DNA from: Desulfuromonas sp. CSMB_57 | GTDB taxonomy: Bacteria; Desulfobacterota; Desulfuromonadia; Desulfuromonadales; Syntrophotaleaceae | Length of the DNA stretch: 64,000 nucleotides | Direction of reading: 5' to 3' | Assembly (NCBI RefSeq): GCF_020194955.2 | Contig: NZ_JAFCIY020000045.1 | Span: 1-64,000, forward strand | Shown: positions 25,607-34,983 of the stretch, piece after piece | How the letters are laid out: every line of letters begins with the position of its first letter | How positions within the stretch are numbered: position 1 is the first letter of the stretch | The notes under the pieces: model-generated | What the model saw: only the letters and a program-made list of their open reading frames with translations | Database searches by the model: none | What the model was told of the DNA's origin: nothing | Position numbers and translations under genes: made by a program

Positions 25607-26890
25607 TCAGCGAATCCGGCTGGTGGCGGCTTGCTGGGGTCGTCGGCCCTTGCCCGCCCCCCCCTTCACCTCCGGTCGCCCGGCGGAACGTGCCGGTCGG
25701 TTGCGCGGAGGTCCGCTGCGTCGCTTGTCCCGGCCGGCATCGGCGGCCAGAGGCCGGGTCGGTTCCAGCCCCGGAATTTCATGGCGGGGCAGGGTCCGGC
25801 CGATATAGTGCTGAATACGCTTCAGCGCCCCCAGATCCGATCCGGACACAAAGGAGATGGCAATTCCCGTGGCTCCGGCGCGGCCGGTCCGGCCGATGCG
25901 GTGGACGTAATCTTCGGCGAATTTGGGCAGATCGAAGTTGATGACATGGCTGATTCCGCTGATATCGATACCGCGGGCAGCCACATCGGTGGCCACCAGC
26001 AGCTTGATGCGGCCACGACGCAGATCCTGCAGGGTGCGATTGCGCGCCCCTTGGTTCATATCGCCATGCAGAGCGGCGGCCCGATGGCCCTGGCTGGACA
26101 ATTCGCGGGCCAAGGTATCCGCATCCCGCTTGGTGGCGGAAAAGATGATGGCCTGCTGCAGGGCCGGATCCGTGGCCAAGTGAGCCAGCAGGCGCTGCTT
26201 GTGCTGCAGGTTGTCGGCCACGTGCAGGCGCTGCTCGATGCTGGCGCCCTGCTTGGCGGTGGACGGGACATCGATCCGAACCGGTTCGCGCAGCCACTTA
26301 TTGGCCAATTGCGCCATGGTCTGGTTCATGGTCGCGGTAAAGAGCATGGTCTGACGCTGGACCGGCGACGCGGCGACGATTTTTTCCATATCGTCCTTGA
26401 AACCCAGGTCGAGCATGCGATCGGCTTCGTCCAGAACCAGAACTTCCAGCCCAGACAGATCGACACTGCCCCGCTCCATGTGATCGATGAGACGACCGGG
26501 CGTCGCGACAATCAGATCCAGGGGCTGGGCCAAGGCCTGGAACTGGCTGCGATAGGGCATGCCGCCCAGCAGTACGGCGGTCCGCAGTTTCACGTAACGA
26601 CCATAGGTGCGGGCCGCTTCGAGCACCTGTCCGGCCAGTTCACGGGTCGGAGCCAGAATCAGCACGCGCGGTGCGCCCTTGCGACCCCGGGTCGGCGGCT
26701 GCAGGCGTTCCAGGGCCGGGATGACGAAAGCCGCTGTTTTGCCGGTACCGGTCCCGGCGCTGCCAATGAGATCGCGCCCGGCCAGGGCTTCCGGGATGGC
26801 TTGCGCCTGGATGGGAGTCGGTACGGCGTAGCCGCAATCGGCTACGGCCTTGAGAATGGGGGCGGAAAGATTGAGTTCTGCAAAAGTCAT
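25607..26890 (-). CDS. DEAD-box RNA helicase, RhlE-like
   Basis: A 427-residue ATP-dependent RNA helicase with all core motifs: Q motif PTPIQAQAIP, Walker A AGTGTGKT, Ia PTRELA, II DEAD, III TAT (in FTATMNQ), and VI HRIGRTGRAG. The two RecA domains cover about 1-370. The rest is a basic, arginine and glycine-rich tail (DKRRSGPPRNRPARSAGR), typical of RhlE proteins that act on ribosomal precursors or the degradosome. ATG 26888-26890 follows CAGGAAA. The probable promoter lies about 330 bases upstream, giving a long leader like those of cold-inducible helicases. A terminator follows. Confidence 0.93.
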   Translation of the reverse strand: MTFAELNLSAPILKAVADCGYAVPTPIQAQAIPEALAGRDLIGSAGTGTGKTAAFVIPALERLQPPTRGRKGAPRVLILAPTRELAGQVLEAARTYGRYVKLRTAVLLGGMPYRSQFQALAQPLDLIVATPGRLIDHMERGSVDLSGLEVLVLDEADRMLDLGFKDDMEKIVAASPVQRQTMLFTATMNQTMAQLANKWLREPVRIDVPSTAKQGASIEQRLHVADNLQHKQRLLAHLATDPALQQAIIFSATKRDADTLARELSSQGHRAAALHGDMNQGARNRTLQDLRRGRIKLLVATDVAARGIDISGISHVINFDLPKFAEDYVHRIGRTGRAGATGIAISFVSGSDLGALKRIQHYIGRTLPRHEIPGLEPTRPLAADAGRDKRRSGPPRNRPARSAGRPEVKGGAGKGRRPQQAATSRIR

Positions 26891-27210
26891 GATGGTTTCC
26901 TGCGCTCGCAGGGCGAACGCCGGCCTTCCGCCTTCGCGGGGCCCTTTCCCCCGCGACCGGAACAACCCGGCTCGCTGCTGAAGCAAATCTGGAGTGGAGT
27001 GCTGACCGGCAGGACAGACAATTGTCCCACATAGCACTGCGGCCATGGCACACGCATAGCACGAACGCTTCGTCGCCAACCGGATATGCTGCAGCAATTT
27101 CCCAGGAGGACTGGATGCAGAGGAGGGTCAGTGACCTGTAACGCGGGAGCTGGCAACCGGCTCAGAACCGGCTGTTAATGGGAGTTTCCGCTGGAGCGTT
27201 GACGCTTGAA
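26891..27210 (-). other. Long untranslated leader of the DEAD-box helicase gene
   Basis: No gene is supported between the helicase start and 27364. If the promoter at 27217-27244 is used, the leader is about 320 bases. Long structured leaders are known for cold-shock helicases and CspA-type genes. Regular secondary structure was not worked out. Confidence 0.45.
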
Positions 27211-27216
27211 TGGGGC

Positions 27217-27244
27217 ATCATACAGTTTTTTGGAGAAAAGACAA
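27217..27244 (-). promoter_or_regulatory. Sigma-70 type promoter of the DEAD-box helicase gene
   Basis: Minus strand TTGTCT (27239-27244), 16-base spacer, TATGAT (27217-27222), embedded in an A/T-rich patch. Confidence 0.5.
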
Positions 27245-27319
27245 GCTATTTTTGCAACCGTAGCGCATCCGCGAAAAGAATTTCGCGTCCCGTTACTGCA
27301 ATTTTCCCTCCTTGAAATA

Positions 27320-27353
27320 CTTCCGGACCTGGCGCCATGGCCAGGTCCGGAAG
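27320..27353 (-). terminator. Terminator hairpin after the Spy-like gene
   Basis: Two 13-base perfectly complementary arms (27320-27332 and 27341-27353, CTTCCGGACCTGG and its complement) around an 8-base loop lie 12 bases after the stop codon. The downstream T content is modest, so efficiency is uncertain. Confidence 0.6.
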
Positions 27354-27364
27354 CAGGACGGCAA

Positions 27365-27910
27365 CTATTTAGGCACCGGAGCGGGCTCGGCCTGCAACCC
27401 CCAACCACCCGGCCGGCGGCCAGGACGCCCTTTACACTCGGCACGGTGCATGCGGTGCAGCCTGTGCATCAGCTCTGCGGTTTTCTTCTGTTCCGGAGTC
27501 AGTAGCGCATGAATACGGCTTTGGGTCCGGGCCCGATTGATGAGCAGCTCGGTGCGGATATCGGCTTCCTTTTTCGCCAGGCCACGCAGAGCCTTTTCAT
27601 CGAAGGACTGCGGCGCCTGGGCCTGCCGCAGCTCCTGGCGAACCGTCCGCAGTTGCTCTTGCAGGGGCTCGGCCTGTTGGCGGCCGGCCTTGAACAGCTG
27701 TTCCATATCCGCCTGCTGCTTTTCAGTCAACTCCAGCACCTCGGCCATGCGCTGCCAATGGCGCCCTGCACCCGGTTGCCGGTCGGCTCGGCGGGCCATG
27801 CGCGGCCCTTCGCACGATCCGCCCTTGCGCCACGGCTGGGCGCTGGCCGAAAACCCGACTCCCAATACCATGGCCCCAACCAGCAACGATGTGATAACGC
27901 GTTTTTTCAT
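27365..27910 (-). CDS. Spy/CpxP-like periplasmic chaperone
   Basis: The 181-residue protein has a signal peptide (MKKRVITSLLVGAMVLGVGFSASA, split near residue 24) and a highly helical, charged mature part with two LTxxQ-type motifs, LTEKQQADMEQLF and LTPEQKKTAELMH, the signature of the Spy/CpxP/ZraP family. Such proteins are ATP-independent periplasmic chaperones or signalling cofactors induced by envelope stress. The proline and arginine-rich tail is unusual. ATG 27910 follows AAAGGAG. It is divergent from the sensor kinase and response regulator genes, 273 bases away, exactly the relation expected for a target or auxiliary of that two-component system. Confidence 0.87.
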   Translation of the reverse strand: MKKRVITSLLVGAMVLGVGFSASAQPWRKGGSCEGPRMARRADRQPGAGRHWQRMAEVLELTEKQQADMEQLFKAGRQQAEPLQEQLRTVRQELRQAQAPQSFDEKALRGLAKKEADIRTELLINRARTQSRIHALLTPEQKKTAELMHRLHRMHRAECKGRPGRRPGGWGLQAEPAPVPK

Positions 27911-28183
27911 GACGATTCTCCTTTAGCTGGCGGCAGTCCCGGATTCCGGTCCCGCCGCGCGGTTTGCGAAGCTCCAGCCGCCTGGCAACATGTTGGTTGT
28001 GCCCCTCTCTCGAGGCTGACGGCCAACCATGGTTATTCTTTTACCCCATGAATATGCAGGAAAAATGGAAGAAATAAGGAAAACCGCGAGCATGCTGCGC
28101 CAACGGTGGCGCCGGGCGGAAAAGATATGGTACTAGATAGACAGGCGCGGGACCTTCTTGAACCCGCATGATTCGGAGCCGCC

Positions 28184-29632
28184 ATGTTCCTCAGTATCAG
28201 AAACCGCTTGTTCCTGGCCTTTCTGCTGGCGACCTGCAGTGTCGTGGCCAGCATGTATTTCATCATGAAGGCCAGCTTTGACCGCAGCCTGCTGCGCTAC
28301 GTGGATACGGTGGAAGGGGAACGCCTGGAACGGCTGGCGGACTCCCTGGAAGGCGCCTACCGCCAGCATGGCAGCTGGGATTTTCTGCGCGACGATCCCG
28401 TCACCTGGCTGCAGTTGGTGGCGGCTTCGCGCCCCGACCGGCGGATGCCGCCCCACCATCGGGAACAGCTCGAACGCTGGCTGGCCGAGCGGCCGCCGCG
28501 CGACTTTCGGCCGCCCCCCGGCCTTCCGCGCCGCATGCGGCAGATGTTCGAATGGCGGGTGGTTCTCCTGGACGAAAAGCGCCAGGTGCTGTTCGGTGGA
28601 CCGGAGGCGCCGCCCCTCAAATATCGGCCTTTGCTCCTGAACCATCGCACCATCGGGTACCTGGGCGTGACACCGCCGCGCATCATCATCGACGTCCACC
28701 AGCAGCGCTTCGCCGAGGAACAGCGCCGCTCCAGCGCCCTTATCGCATTGTTGGTGGCCGCTGCGGCCGCCCTGCTGTCCCTGCCCCTGTCCCGGCGCCT
28801 GGTGCAACGCATCACCGTTCTGGCCAACGCAACCCATGGGTTGGCCGCCGGAGCTTACGAGATCCGGGTACCGGTCACCAGTGCCGACGAATTGGGCCAA
28901 CTGGCCCGGGATTTCAATGCCCTGGCCGACACCCTGGCCCGCAACGAAAAGTTGCGCCGGCGCTGGGTGGCCGACATCTCCCATGAACTGCGCACCCCGC
29001 TGGCGGTCCTGCGCGGCGAACTGGAGGCGGTCCAGGATGGCGTGCGGGAAGTGACGCCGCAAACCATCGAGACCCTGCATGGCGAGGTCATGCGCCTTGG
29101 TCGATTGATCAACGACCTGTACGAACTGTCCCTGGCGGACATCGGCGGTCTAAATTACCGCAAACAGCCGGTGGATCTGGCTCGAATTCTGACGCAGGCA
29201 GTCGATTCGTTTCAAACCGAAATCGGGGCCCGCCAACTGCAGCTGGATTGCGACCTTCCGGCACAGCCGGTCATGGTGCAGGCCGATGCCGAACGCCTGC
29301 ATCAGCTATTTGCCAATCTGCTCGAGAATTCCTTGCGCTATACCGATCCCGGCGGCAGCCTGCGCATCACGCTGACCACCGGCGAGGGACGGGCGGTGAT
29401 TGATTTCCAGGATTCCGCCCCCGGTGTCGCCGACATGGATTTGAGCCGCCTGTTCGAACGCCTGTATCGAGTCGAATCTTCGCGCAGTCGGGCCCATGGC
29501 GGTGCCGGCCTGGGCCTGGCCCTCTGTCAGAGCATCGTTGAGGCGCACCAAGGCAGCATCGTCCCCCGCCACTCACCCTTGGGTGGATTGTGGCTCAGCG
29601 TCGACCTGCCAGTGCTAAAATCCACCGGATGA
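28184..29632 (+). CDS. Sensor histidine kinase, BaeS/CpxA-like
   Basis: The 482-residue inner-membrane kinase has helices at about 8-28 and 182-204 enclosing a periplasmic sensor region of some 150 residues rich in arginine and proline. Then come a HAMP linker (about 205-258), the HisKA dimerisation helix with the phospho-acceptor His267 in DISHELRTPLAVLRGE, and a HATPase domain with the N box NLLENSLRYTDPGG, DSAPGV and the G box HGGAGLGLALCQSIV. Envelope-stress sensors of the BaeS/CpxA type look like this. It precedes its response regulator by 40 bases and is divergent from the Spy-like gene. Confidence 0.92.
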   Translation: MFLSIRNRLFLAFLLATCSVVASMYFIMKASFDRSLLRYVDTVEGERLERLADSLEGAYRQHGSWDFLRDDPVTWLQLVAASRPDRRMPPHHREQLERWLAERPPRDFRPPPGLPRRMRQMFEWRVVLLDEKRQVLFGGPEAPPLKYRPLLLNHRTIGYLGVTPPRIIIDVHQQRFAEEQRRSSALIALLVAAAAALLSLPLSRRLVQRITVLANATHGLAAGAYEIRVPVTSADELGQLARDFNALADTLARNEKLRRRWVADISHELRTPLAVLRGELEAVQDGVREVTPQTIETLHGEVMRLGRLINDLYELSLADIGGLNYRKQPVDLARILTQAVDSFQTEIGARQLQLDCDLPAQPVMVQADAERLHQLFANLLENSLRYTDPGGSLRITLTTGEGRAVIDFQDSAPGVADMDLSRLFERLYRVESSRSRAHGGAGLGLALCQSIVEAHQGSIVPRHSPLGGLWLSVDLPVLKSTG

Positions 29633-29672
29633 ACGGACCGAGGTCCGTTCAATCAACGACGAGGTTGATAGT

Positions 29673-30347
29673 ATGGAACAGGTGATTTTGATCGTGGAGG
29701 ATGAAGAGCGTCTGGCGGGGTTGCTGCGCGATTATCTGGCACAGGCGGGTTTCGGCAGCCACTGCATGACCGATGGCCGGGAGGTGGTCGGCTGGGTGCG
29801 CGAGCGGCAACCGTCACTGATTCTCCTCGACCTCATGCTGCCCGGTCGGGATGGCATGGAAATCTGCAAGGAGATTCGCTCCTTTTCCACCGTCCCCATC
29901 ATCATGGTCACGGCCCGCATCGAAGAGATCGATCGCCTGCTCGGCCTGGAGCTGGGCGCCGACGACTATATCTGCAAGCCCTACAGCCCCCGCGAAGTGG
30001 TGGCCCGGGTAAAAGCCGTGCTGCGCCGCACCGACGGCCGCCAAGGCCTGCGGGCCGCCGGCCTGTGCCTGGCCGAAGAGACCCTGGGCGCCACCCTGAA
30101 CGGCCAGGAACTGTCCCTGACGGCGGTGGAATTCAAGTTGCTGCAGCACCTGGCGGCGCATCCCGGGCGGATTTTCTCCCGGGACCAGCTCATGGAACGC
30201 ATTTACGCCGACCAGCGCATCGTCTGCGATCGCACCATTGACAGCCACATCAAAAAACTGCGCAAGAAGATCCAGACCATCGCCCCGGAAACCGACCTCA
30301 TCCGTTCCGTTTACGGGGTCGGCTACAAATTCGAACCGAGCGACTGA
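29673..30347 (+). CDS. OmpR-family response regulator, BaeR-like
   Basis: The 224-residue protein has a receiver domain (about 1-118; acidic pocket VEDEE at 9-12, phospho-acceptor Asp53 in LILLDLMLPGRDG, Lys near 103 in ICKPYSPRE) and a winged-helix DNA-binding domain (about 130-222; LTAVEFKLLQHLA, RTIDSHIKKLRKKI, IRSVYGVGYKFE). Its partner is the kinase gene just upstream; together they probably regulate the divergent Spy-like gene. It converges on the SurA-like gene after 31 bases. Confidence 0.93.
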   Translation: MEQVILIVEDEERLAGLLRDYLAQAGFGSHCMTDGREVVGWVRERQPSLILLDLMLPGRDGMEICKEIRSFSTVPIIMVTARIEEIDRLLGLELGADDYICKPYSPREVVARVKAVLRRTDGRQGLRAAGLCLAEETLGATLNGQELSLTAVEFKLLQHLAAHPGRIFSRDQLMERIYADQRIVCDRTIDSHIKKLRKKIQTIAPETDLIRSVYGVGYKFEPSD

Positions 30348-30378
30348 ACAACAACCGCGCTCTCTCCACTTTTATCCG

Positions 30379-31335
30379 TTACAGCCGAATTTCGATATCG
30401 GCATTCTTTTGCAGACTTTCAGCCCATTCGTTGATGGCCTCTTCGCGCTTGGCCTCCATCAACTGCCTGCGGATTTCCTCCCGGACACTGTCGAAGCTGC
30501 GCATCTCTCCGGCACTGCGCTCGTCGACTCGCAGTATATGAAAGCCGAGACTGGTCTCGATCACCTCCGAGTACTGGCCGGCAGCCAGATTGTCGACCGC
30601 CGTGCTGAAAGGCGGGGTCAGGGTTCCAGGGGTAAAGGTGCCCATGTCGCCGCCCTCGATGTTGGGATCGGCAGCGTTCAGGCGCTCCAGCAACTGCTGA
30701 GGAGTTTCGCCGCTCCGCAGGCGCTGCAGGGCCTCCTCGGCCTTGGCGCGCACCGCCCCGATGCGGGCGGGCCCGGCATCGCTCGGCAGGTTGAAGGTAA
30801 TCCGGCTGAGGCGCTTATAGGGTGCGGTGCGGTATTGATCCTGATGGGCCTGGTAGTAATCGCGCAATTCCTGGTTGGTCACTTCGATTTTGCGCCGGAT
30901 TTCCCGGTTCACCAACTTGAAGTTCAGCAACTGGCTGCGCATCTGCTCTCGGTAAGCCTGGAAGCTCAGTCCCTGAGCGGCCAGAGCCTGCTCGAGTTGC
31001 GGGCGGTCGATGTTGTTCTGCCGCTGCACATCTTCGATGGCCTGGCTGACCTCTTCATCCGTCACCTCAATCCCCAGAGCGGCGACCCGCTGCTGAATCA
31101 GGGTGTCCTCGATCATCTTCTGCAGCAGTTGCCGACGCAAAGCCGGCAGTTGTTCGGCGGCAGGCTCTCGATCCGGCGGCGCCTGCGCCAACAGCTCCCG
31201 CATTTCCCGATCCAGCTGAGCGGTGGTAATGATTTCCTGGTTGACGATGGCGGCAATCCGGCTAACGGTTTCGGCCGACAAGGGGTAAGTGCCCAGCAGT
31301 ACCAGGGCGGCAACCATGACCAGAATTCGTTTCAT
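30379..31335 (-). CDS. SurA-like periplasmic peptidyl-prolyl isomerase/chaperone
   Basis: The 318-residue protein has a signal peptide (about 1-22), an N-terminal SurA_N helical domain (about 25-160; ETVSRIAAIVNQEIITTAQLDRE without its last residues) and one parvulin domain (about 175-275; GETPQQLLERL, EGGDMGTFTPGTL, LGFHILRVDER), with a C-terminal helix. E. coli SurA has two parvulin domains (428 residues); single-domain versions are usual in deltaproteobacteria. It would assist outer-membrane protein folding. ATG 31333-31335 is used; TTG five codons upstream is an unlikely alternative. It lies 106 bases after mfd, with a possible terminator between. Confidence 0.88.
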   Translation of the reverse strand: MKRILVMVAALVLLGTYPLSAETVSRIAAIVNQEIITTAQLDREMRELLAQAPPDREPAAEQLPALRRQLLQKMIEDTLIQQRVAALGIEVTDEEVSQAIEDVQRQNNIDRPQLEQALAAQGLSFQAYREQMRSQLLNFKLVNREIRRKIEVTNQELRDYYQAHQDQYRTAPYKRLSRITFNLPSDAGPARIGAVRAKAEEALQRLRSGETPQQLLERLNAADPNIEGGDMGTFTPGTLTPPFSTAVDNLAAGQYSEVIETSLGFHILRVDERSAGEMRSFDSVREEIRRQLMEAKREEAINEWAESLQKNADIEIRL

Positions 31336-31399
31336 AAGGCGCGTCCTCAAAAGGGGAGAAATAGTCCGATGCGATTCCGGGTTCCGCTACCGGTTCGGC

Positions 31400-31442
31400 A
31401 AAAGCGTTACCTTCCCGGCCGGAAGGCGAAACGGTAACACGC
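31400..31442 (-). terminator. Possible terminator after mfd
   Basis: A nested hairpin directly after the mfd stop codon: outer arms (31404-31411 and 31433-31442, two-base bulge) and an inner GC-rich stem, followed on the minus strand by four T. The T run is short. Confidence 0.4.
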
Positions 31443-34400
31443 TAAAATAGGCTGTGCAACGCTTTTTTGGCTTCGGCCAGAAGGGTCTCGCCAGGCTGTC
31501 GTCCGAGGCGGACGGCCAACCGGTAATCGGGAGAAAAATGATATTTTTTGGCATCCTGGGCCAACAGGGCGACCATCTTTTCTGCTGCCGCCGGCGTATC
31601 TTCCCGGAAGGCGAAGATTAGGTTGCTGCCGTCGAAATCCGCGGTGACGATGCGCAACTGCTTCATCAGGACCCGCAAAGACATGAGCTCCAGCAACCGC
31701 AGGGTCGGCTCCGGCAGCGCACCGAAGCGATCGGCCAACTCGTCGGCCAGATCATCGAGGGTCTGCTGCTCGTCGGCCGCTGCCAACTGCTTGTAAAACA
31801 CCAGCCGCTGGTTGGGATCGGGCAGATATTTTTCGGGCAGGAAAGCCGACAGGCCGAGGCGGATTTCGGGATCTATGCGATTTTCCCGTTCCTGGCCCTT
31901 GAGCTCGGCGATGGTCTCTTCCAGCAACTCGGTGTACAACTCGAAACCGATGGCGGCAATTTGTCCCGATTGCTTGGGCCCGAGGAGATCTCCGGCGCCG
32001 CGCAGTTCCAGGTCATGGCTGGCAATGCGGAAACCGGCGCCGAGTTCGGTCAGTTCCTGCAGTACCCGCAATCGCTCCCGGGCCTCGTGGGTCAGGGTGC
32101 CTTCTCCGGGAATCAACAGATAGGCATAGGCCCGCTGGTGTGACCGGCCGACCCGGCCGCGCAACTGATAGAGCTGGGACAGGCCGAAACAGTCGGCGCG
32201 ATTCACGATGATGGTATTGGCCCGCGGGATGTCGAGGCCGTTCTCGATGATGGTGCTGCACACCAGCACGTTGCTGCGCCCTTCGACAAAATCGAGCATC
32301 ACCTGTTCGAGGTCTTTTTCCGGCATCTGACCATGACCGACGGCGATTTTGGCCTCCGGCACCAGTTGCCGCAGAAATTCGGCCATGGCATCGATGTTCT
32401 GCACCCGGTTATGGACGAAAAAAACCTGGCCGCCGCGCCGTAATTCGCGCAGGATCGCCTCCCTCACCAGGTCGTCGTCGAAGCGCGTCACATAGGTCCG
32501 GATCGCCTGCCGATCCACCGGCGGCGTATCGATTACCGACAGGTCGCGCAATCCCAGCAAACCCATATGCAGGGTGCGGGGGATGGGTGTGGCGGTCAGG
32601 GTCAGCAGATCCACCTCGGCCCGCAGCTTTTTCAACCGCTCCTTGTGAGTCACGCCGAACCGCTGCTCTTCGTCGACAATCAGCAGACCCAGGTCGCGAA
32701 ACCGCACATCGCGCTGCAACAGGCGGTGGGTACCGATGAGGACATCGACCTTGCCCTCCGCGGCCCGCTGCAGAATCCGTTTCTGCTCGCCGGTGGTGAC
32801 CAGGCGCGACAGCATTTCCACGGTAACGGGGAGATTGCTGAAACGCTCGCGGAAGGTTTGACAGTGCTGCCGGGCCAGCAGGGTGGTGGGCACCAGAACC
32901 GCCACCTGCTTGCCGTCCAGCACCGCCTTCAGCGCGGCGCGGATGGCCACCTCGGTCTTGCCGTAACCGACATCGCCGCAGATCAGGCGGTCCATGGCTT
33001 GCGGCGACTGCATGTCCGCCAACACCTCGTTGATGGCCGCGAGCTGGTCGGGGGTCTCCTCGTAAGGGAAGGCGGCCTCGAATTCCCGGAACAGTGCGTC
33101 GGGCGGCGAATAGACAAAGCCTTCGTGCATCTGCCGCCGCGCGTAGATCTGCAGCAGATCGCGGGCCAGTTCCTCCACCGCCGCCCTGGCACGCAGCTTG
33201 GCTTTTTCCCAGGCCCCGCCGCCCATGCGATCGAGGCGCGGCGTCTGGCCTTCGGCGCCGACATACTTCTGCACCTTTTCGATGCGGTCCACCGGCAGGT
33301 ACAGCCGGTCTCCCCCGGCATATTCCAGGTGCAGAAAATCCCCTTCGACGCCCTGCAGTTCCAGATGCAGCAGACCCTGAAAGCGGCCGATGCCGTGATC
33401 CGTATGCACCACCAGGTCGCCATCCCGCAGTTCTGCCAGGGAGGAAAGCCGCGCTCGCGCCCGGGCCTCGGCGGTGGCGCTGCGTCGACGGGCGCGAGGA
33501 CCGAAGATCTCCTCTTCGGTAATGACCGCCAGACGCTCCTCGGGCAACCGGAATCCCGCCGACAGATCGCCCAAGGCAATGACCGCCTGGCCCGGGGCCA
33601 GGGAGGCAAGACGGGCCGCCGGCTCGACGGGCAGGTTCAGACCGCGGCCCAGGAACAAATCCTGGAGACGGGCTGCCTGTCCCGGCTGATGACAAACCAA
33701 TAGCAAACGCCAGCCTTCCTGCTGCCAGGCCCGGAACGCCGCGGCCAGACGGGCTGCCGGGCCGCCTTCGGCCGGATGTTTATCGGCACGCAGGTCGGCA
33801 TTGGCTTCGCTGCGAAAAACCAGCACCGGACGCTCGGAGAGATGGTAGAGGCGCAGGGAGAGCACATCGATACGCGGCCGGCACGCCAGCTGCGCCTCGA
33901 ACTCCCGGGCGGAAAGGTAAAGGGCCGCACCCGGCAGGTAGAGCTCGCCACGGTCGGCCATGCGACCCTCGCCGGTGACCACTTCCCCTTCCAGACGATC
34001 CATCTCCTGCTCGATGGCGGGCGGATCGAGGAACAGCCAACGCCCCTCGGGCACATAGTCGAAAATACTGTCCAGGGCCCCGTAGCAGAGGGGCATCAGA
34101 AAGCAGTGCCCGGGAGCCAGCAAGCCGTCCCGGGCCTCTTCGAGAATGGCATCGCGCTGGGCACGGGGCAGACCGAGTTGGTCGGCCCGCTCTTTCAGGC
34201 CGTGAGCGAAAGTTTCCAGGGTTGCGCCGGACAGCAGCATTTCGCGGGCCGGCAGCAATGGCAATTGCGCCAGGGCGGTCTCGGCCGAGCGCTGGGTGGC
34301 GGCATCGAAGGGCCGGATGCGTTCCAGCAGGTCGCCGAAAAAATCCAGGCGCAAGGGCTGCGGTTGGCTGGGAGGAAACAGATCGAGGAGATCGCCACGA

Positions 34401-34927
34401 ACGGCGAAGGTGCCCGGATCCTCCACCAGGGGCACGGCATGGTATCCCATCTCCACCAGTTGCCGCAGCAAGGCATCGCGGTCATATTCCTCGCCGCTCT
34501 GCAGAACCTGCAGGTGTTCGGCCAGTACCCGGCGTGGCATGACCCGCTGCAGCGCGGCGCCGACCGTAAGCACCACGGCGTCAACCTGGCCGGTCGCGGC
34601 GGCAGCCAGAGTCGCCAGCCGGGTGGCCTCAACTTCGGGATGCGGCAGCAGGGCTTCATAGGGACGCAACTCCCAATGGGGCAGCAGGTGGATGGCCGCG
34701 CCGGGGCCGGCGAAAAAAGCCAGGTCGGCGGCAAACCGATCGGCCTGTTTCTGATCCGGGGCCAGCACGATGAGGGGACCGGGACCGGCGCCAAGCAGCC
34801 GTGCCGCCAGAAAAGCACCGCAACTGCCCGTCAGACCATGGACTTCGGCCCGTGGCAGCGGAGTGACGGCGGCGGCAAAATCGCTGCTGAGAGGATACAG
34901 TTCGGATGTGGATGGCGCAGTGGTCAT
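31442..34927 (-). CDS. mfd: Transcription-repair coupling factor
   Basis: The 1161-residue ATPase removes stalled RNA polymerase and recruits UvrA. Domains: UvrB-like N-terminal part (about 15-380), RNA-polymerase interaction domain (about 490-560; LRDGDLVVHTDHGIGRF), helicase core (about 600-960; GDVGYGKTEVAIRAA, DEEQRFGV, TATPIPRTLHM) with the RecG-like TRG region, and the C-terminal regulatory domain (about 1010-1161). Size is normal. The start is taken at ATG 34925-34927; it has no clear ribosome site and lies only 4 bases after the T run of the nadA terminator. A GTG at 34948 is inside that terminator stem. uvrB, its pathway partner, lies 4.5 kb away. Confidence 0.95.
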   Translation of the reverse strand: MTTAPSTSELYPLSSDFAAAVTPLPRAEVHGLTGSCGAFLAARLLGAGPGPLIVLAPDQKQADRFAADLAFFAGPGAAIHLLPHWELRPYEALLPHPEVEATRLATLAAAATGQVDAVVLTVGAALQRVMPRRVLAEHLQVLQSGEEYDRDALLRQLVEMGYHAVPLVEDPGTFAVRGDLLDLFPPSQPQPLRLDFFGDLLERIRPFDAATQRSAETALAQLPLLPAREMLLSGATLETFAHGLKERADQLGLPRAQRDAILEEARDGLLAPGHCFLMPLCYGALDSIFDYVPEGRWLFLDPPAIEQEMDRLEGEVVTGEGRMADRGELYLPGAALYLSAREFEAQLACRPRIDVLSLRLYHLSERPVLVFRSEANADLRADKHPAEGGPAARLAAAFRAWQQEGWRLLLVCHQPGQAARLQDLFLGRGLNLPVEPAARLASLAPGQAVIALGDLSAGFRLPEERLAVITEEEIFGPRARRRSATAEARARARLSSLAELRDGDLVVHTDHGIGRFQGLLHLELQGVEGDFLHLEYAGGDRLYLPVDRIEKVQKYVGAEGQTPRLDRMGGGAWEKAKLRARAAVEELARDLLQIYARRQMHEGFVYSPPDALFREFEAAFPYEETPDQLAAINEVLADMQSPQAMDRLICGDVGYGKTEVAIRAALKAVLDGKQVAVLVPTTLLARQHCQTFRERFSNLPVTVEMLSRLVTTGEQKRILQRAAEGKVDVLIGTHRLLQRDVRFRDLGLLIVDEEQRFGVTHKERLKKLRAEVDLLTLTATPIPRTLHMGLLGLRDLSVIDTPPVDRQAIRTYVTRFDDDLVREAILRELRRGGQVFFVHNRVQNIDAMAEFLRQLVPEAKIAVGHGQMPEKDLEQVMLDFVEGRSNVLVCSTIIENGLDIPRANTIIVNRADCFGLSQLYQLRGRVGRSHQRAYAYLLIPGEGTLTHEARERLRVLQELTELGAGFRIASHDLELRGAGDLLGPKQSGQIAAIGFELYTELLEETIAELKGQERENRIDPEIRLGLSAFLPEKYLPDPNQRLVFYKQLAAADEQQTLDDLADELADRFGALPEPTLRLLELMSLRVLMKQLRIVTADFDGSNLIFAFREDTPAAAEKMVALLAQDAKKYHFSPDYRLAVRLGRQPGETLLAEAKKALHSLF

Positions 34928-34931
34928 GGGC

Positions 34932-34962
34932 AAAAAAAGTGGGGGCACACCTGGGTGCCCCC
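34932..34962 (-). terminator. Rho-independent terminator of nadA abutting the mfd start
   Basis: Minus strand arms GGGGGCAC and its complement (34955-34962 and 34941-34948) around a 6-base loop, then seven T at 34932-34938. The mfd ATG follows at 34927. Confidence 0.85.
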
Positions 34963-34983
34963 GCTCATCGAGAATTTGGCAGT

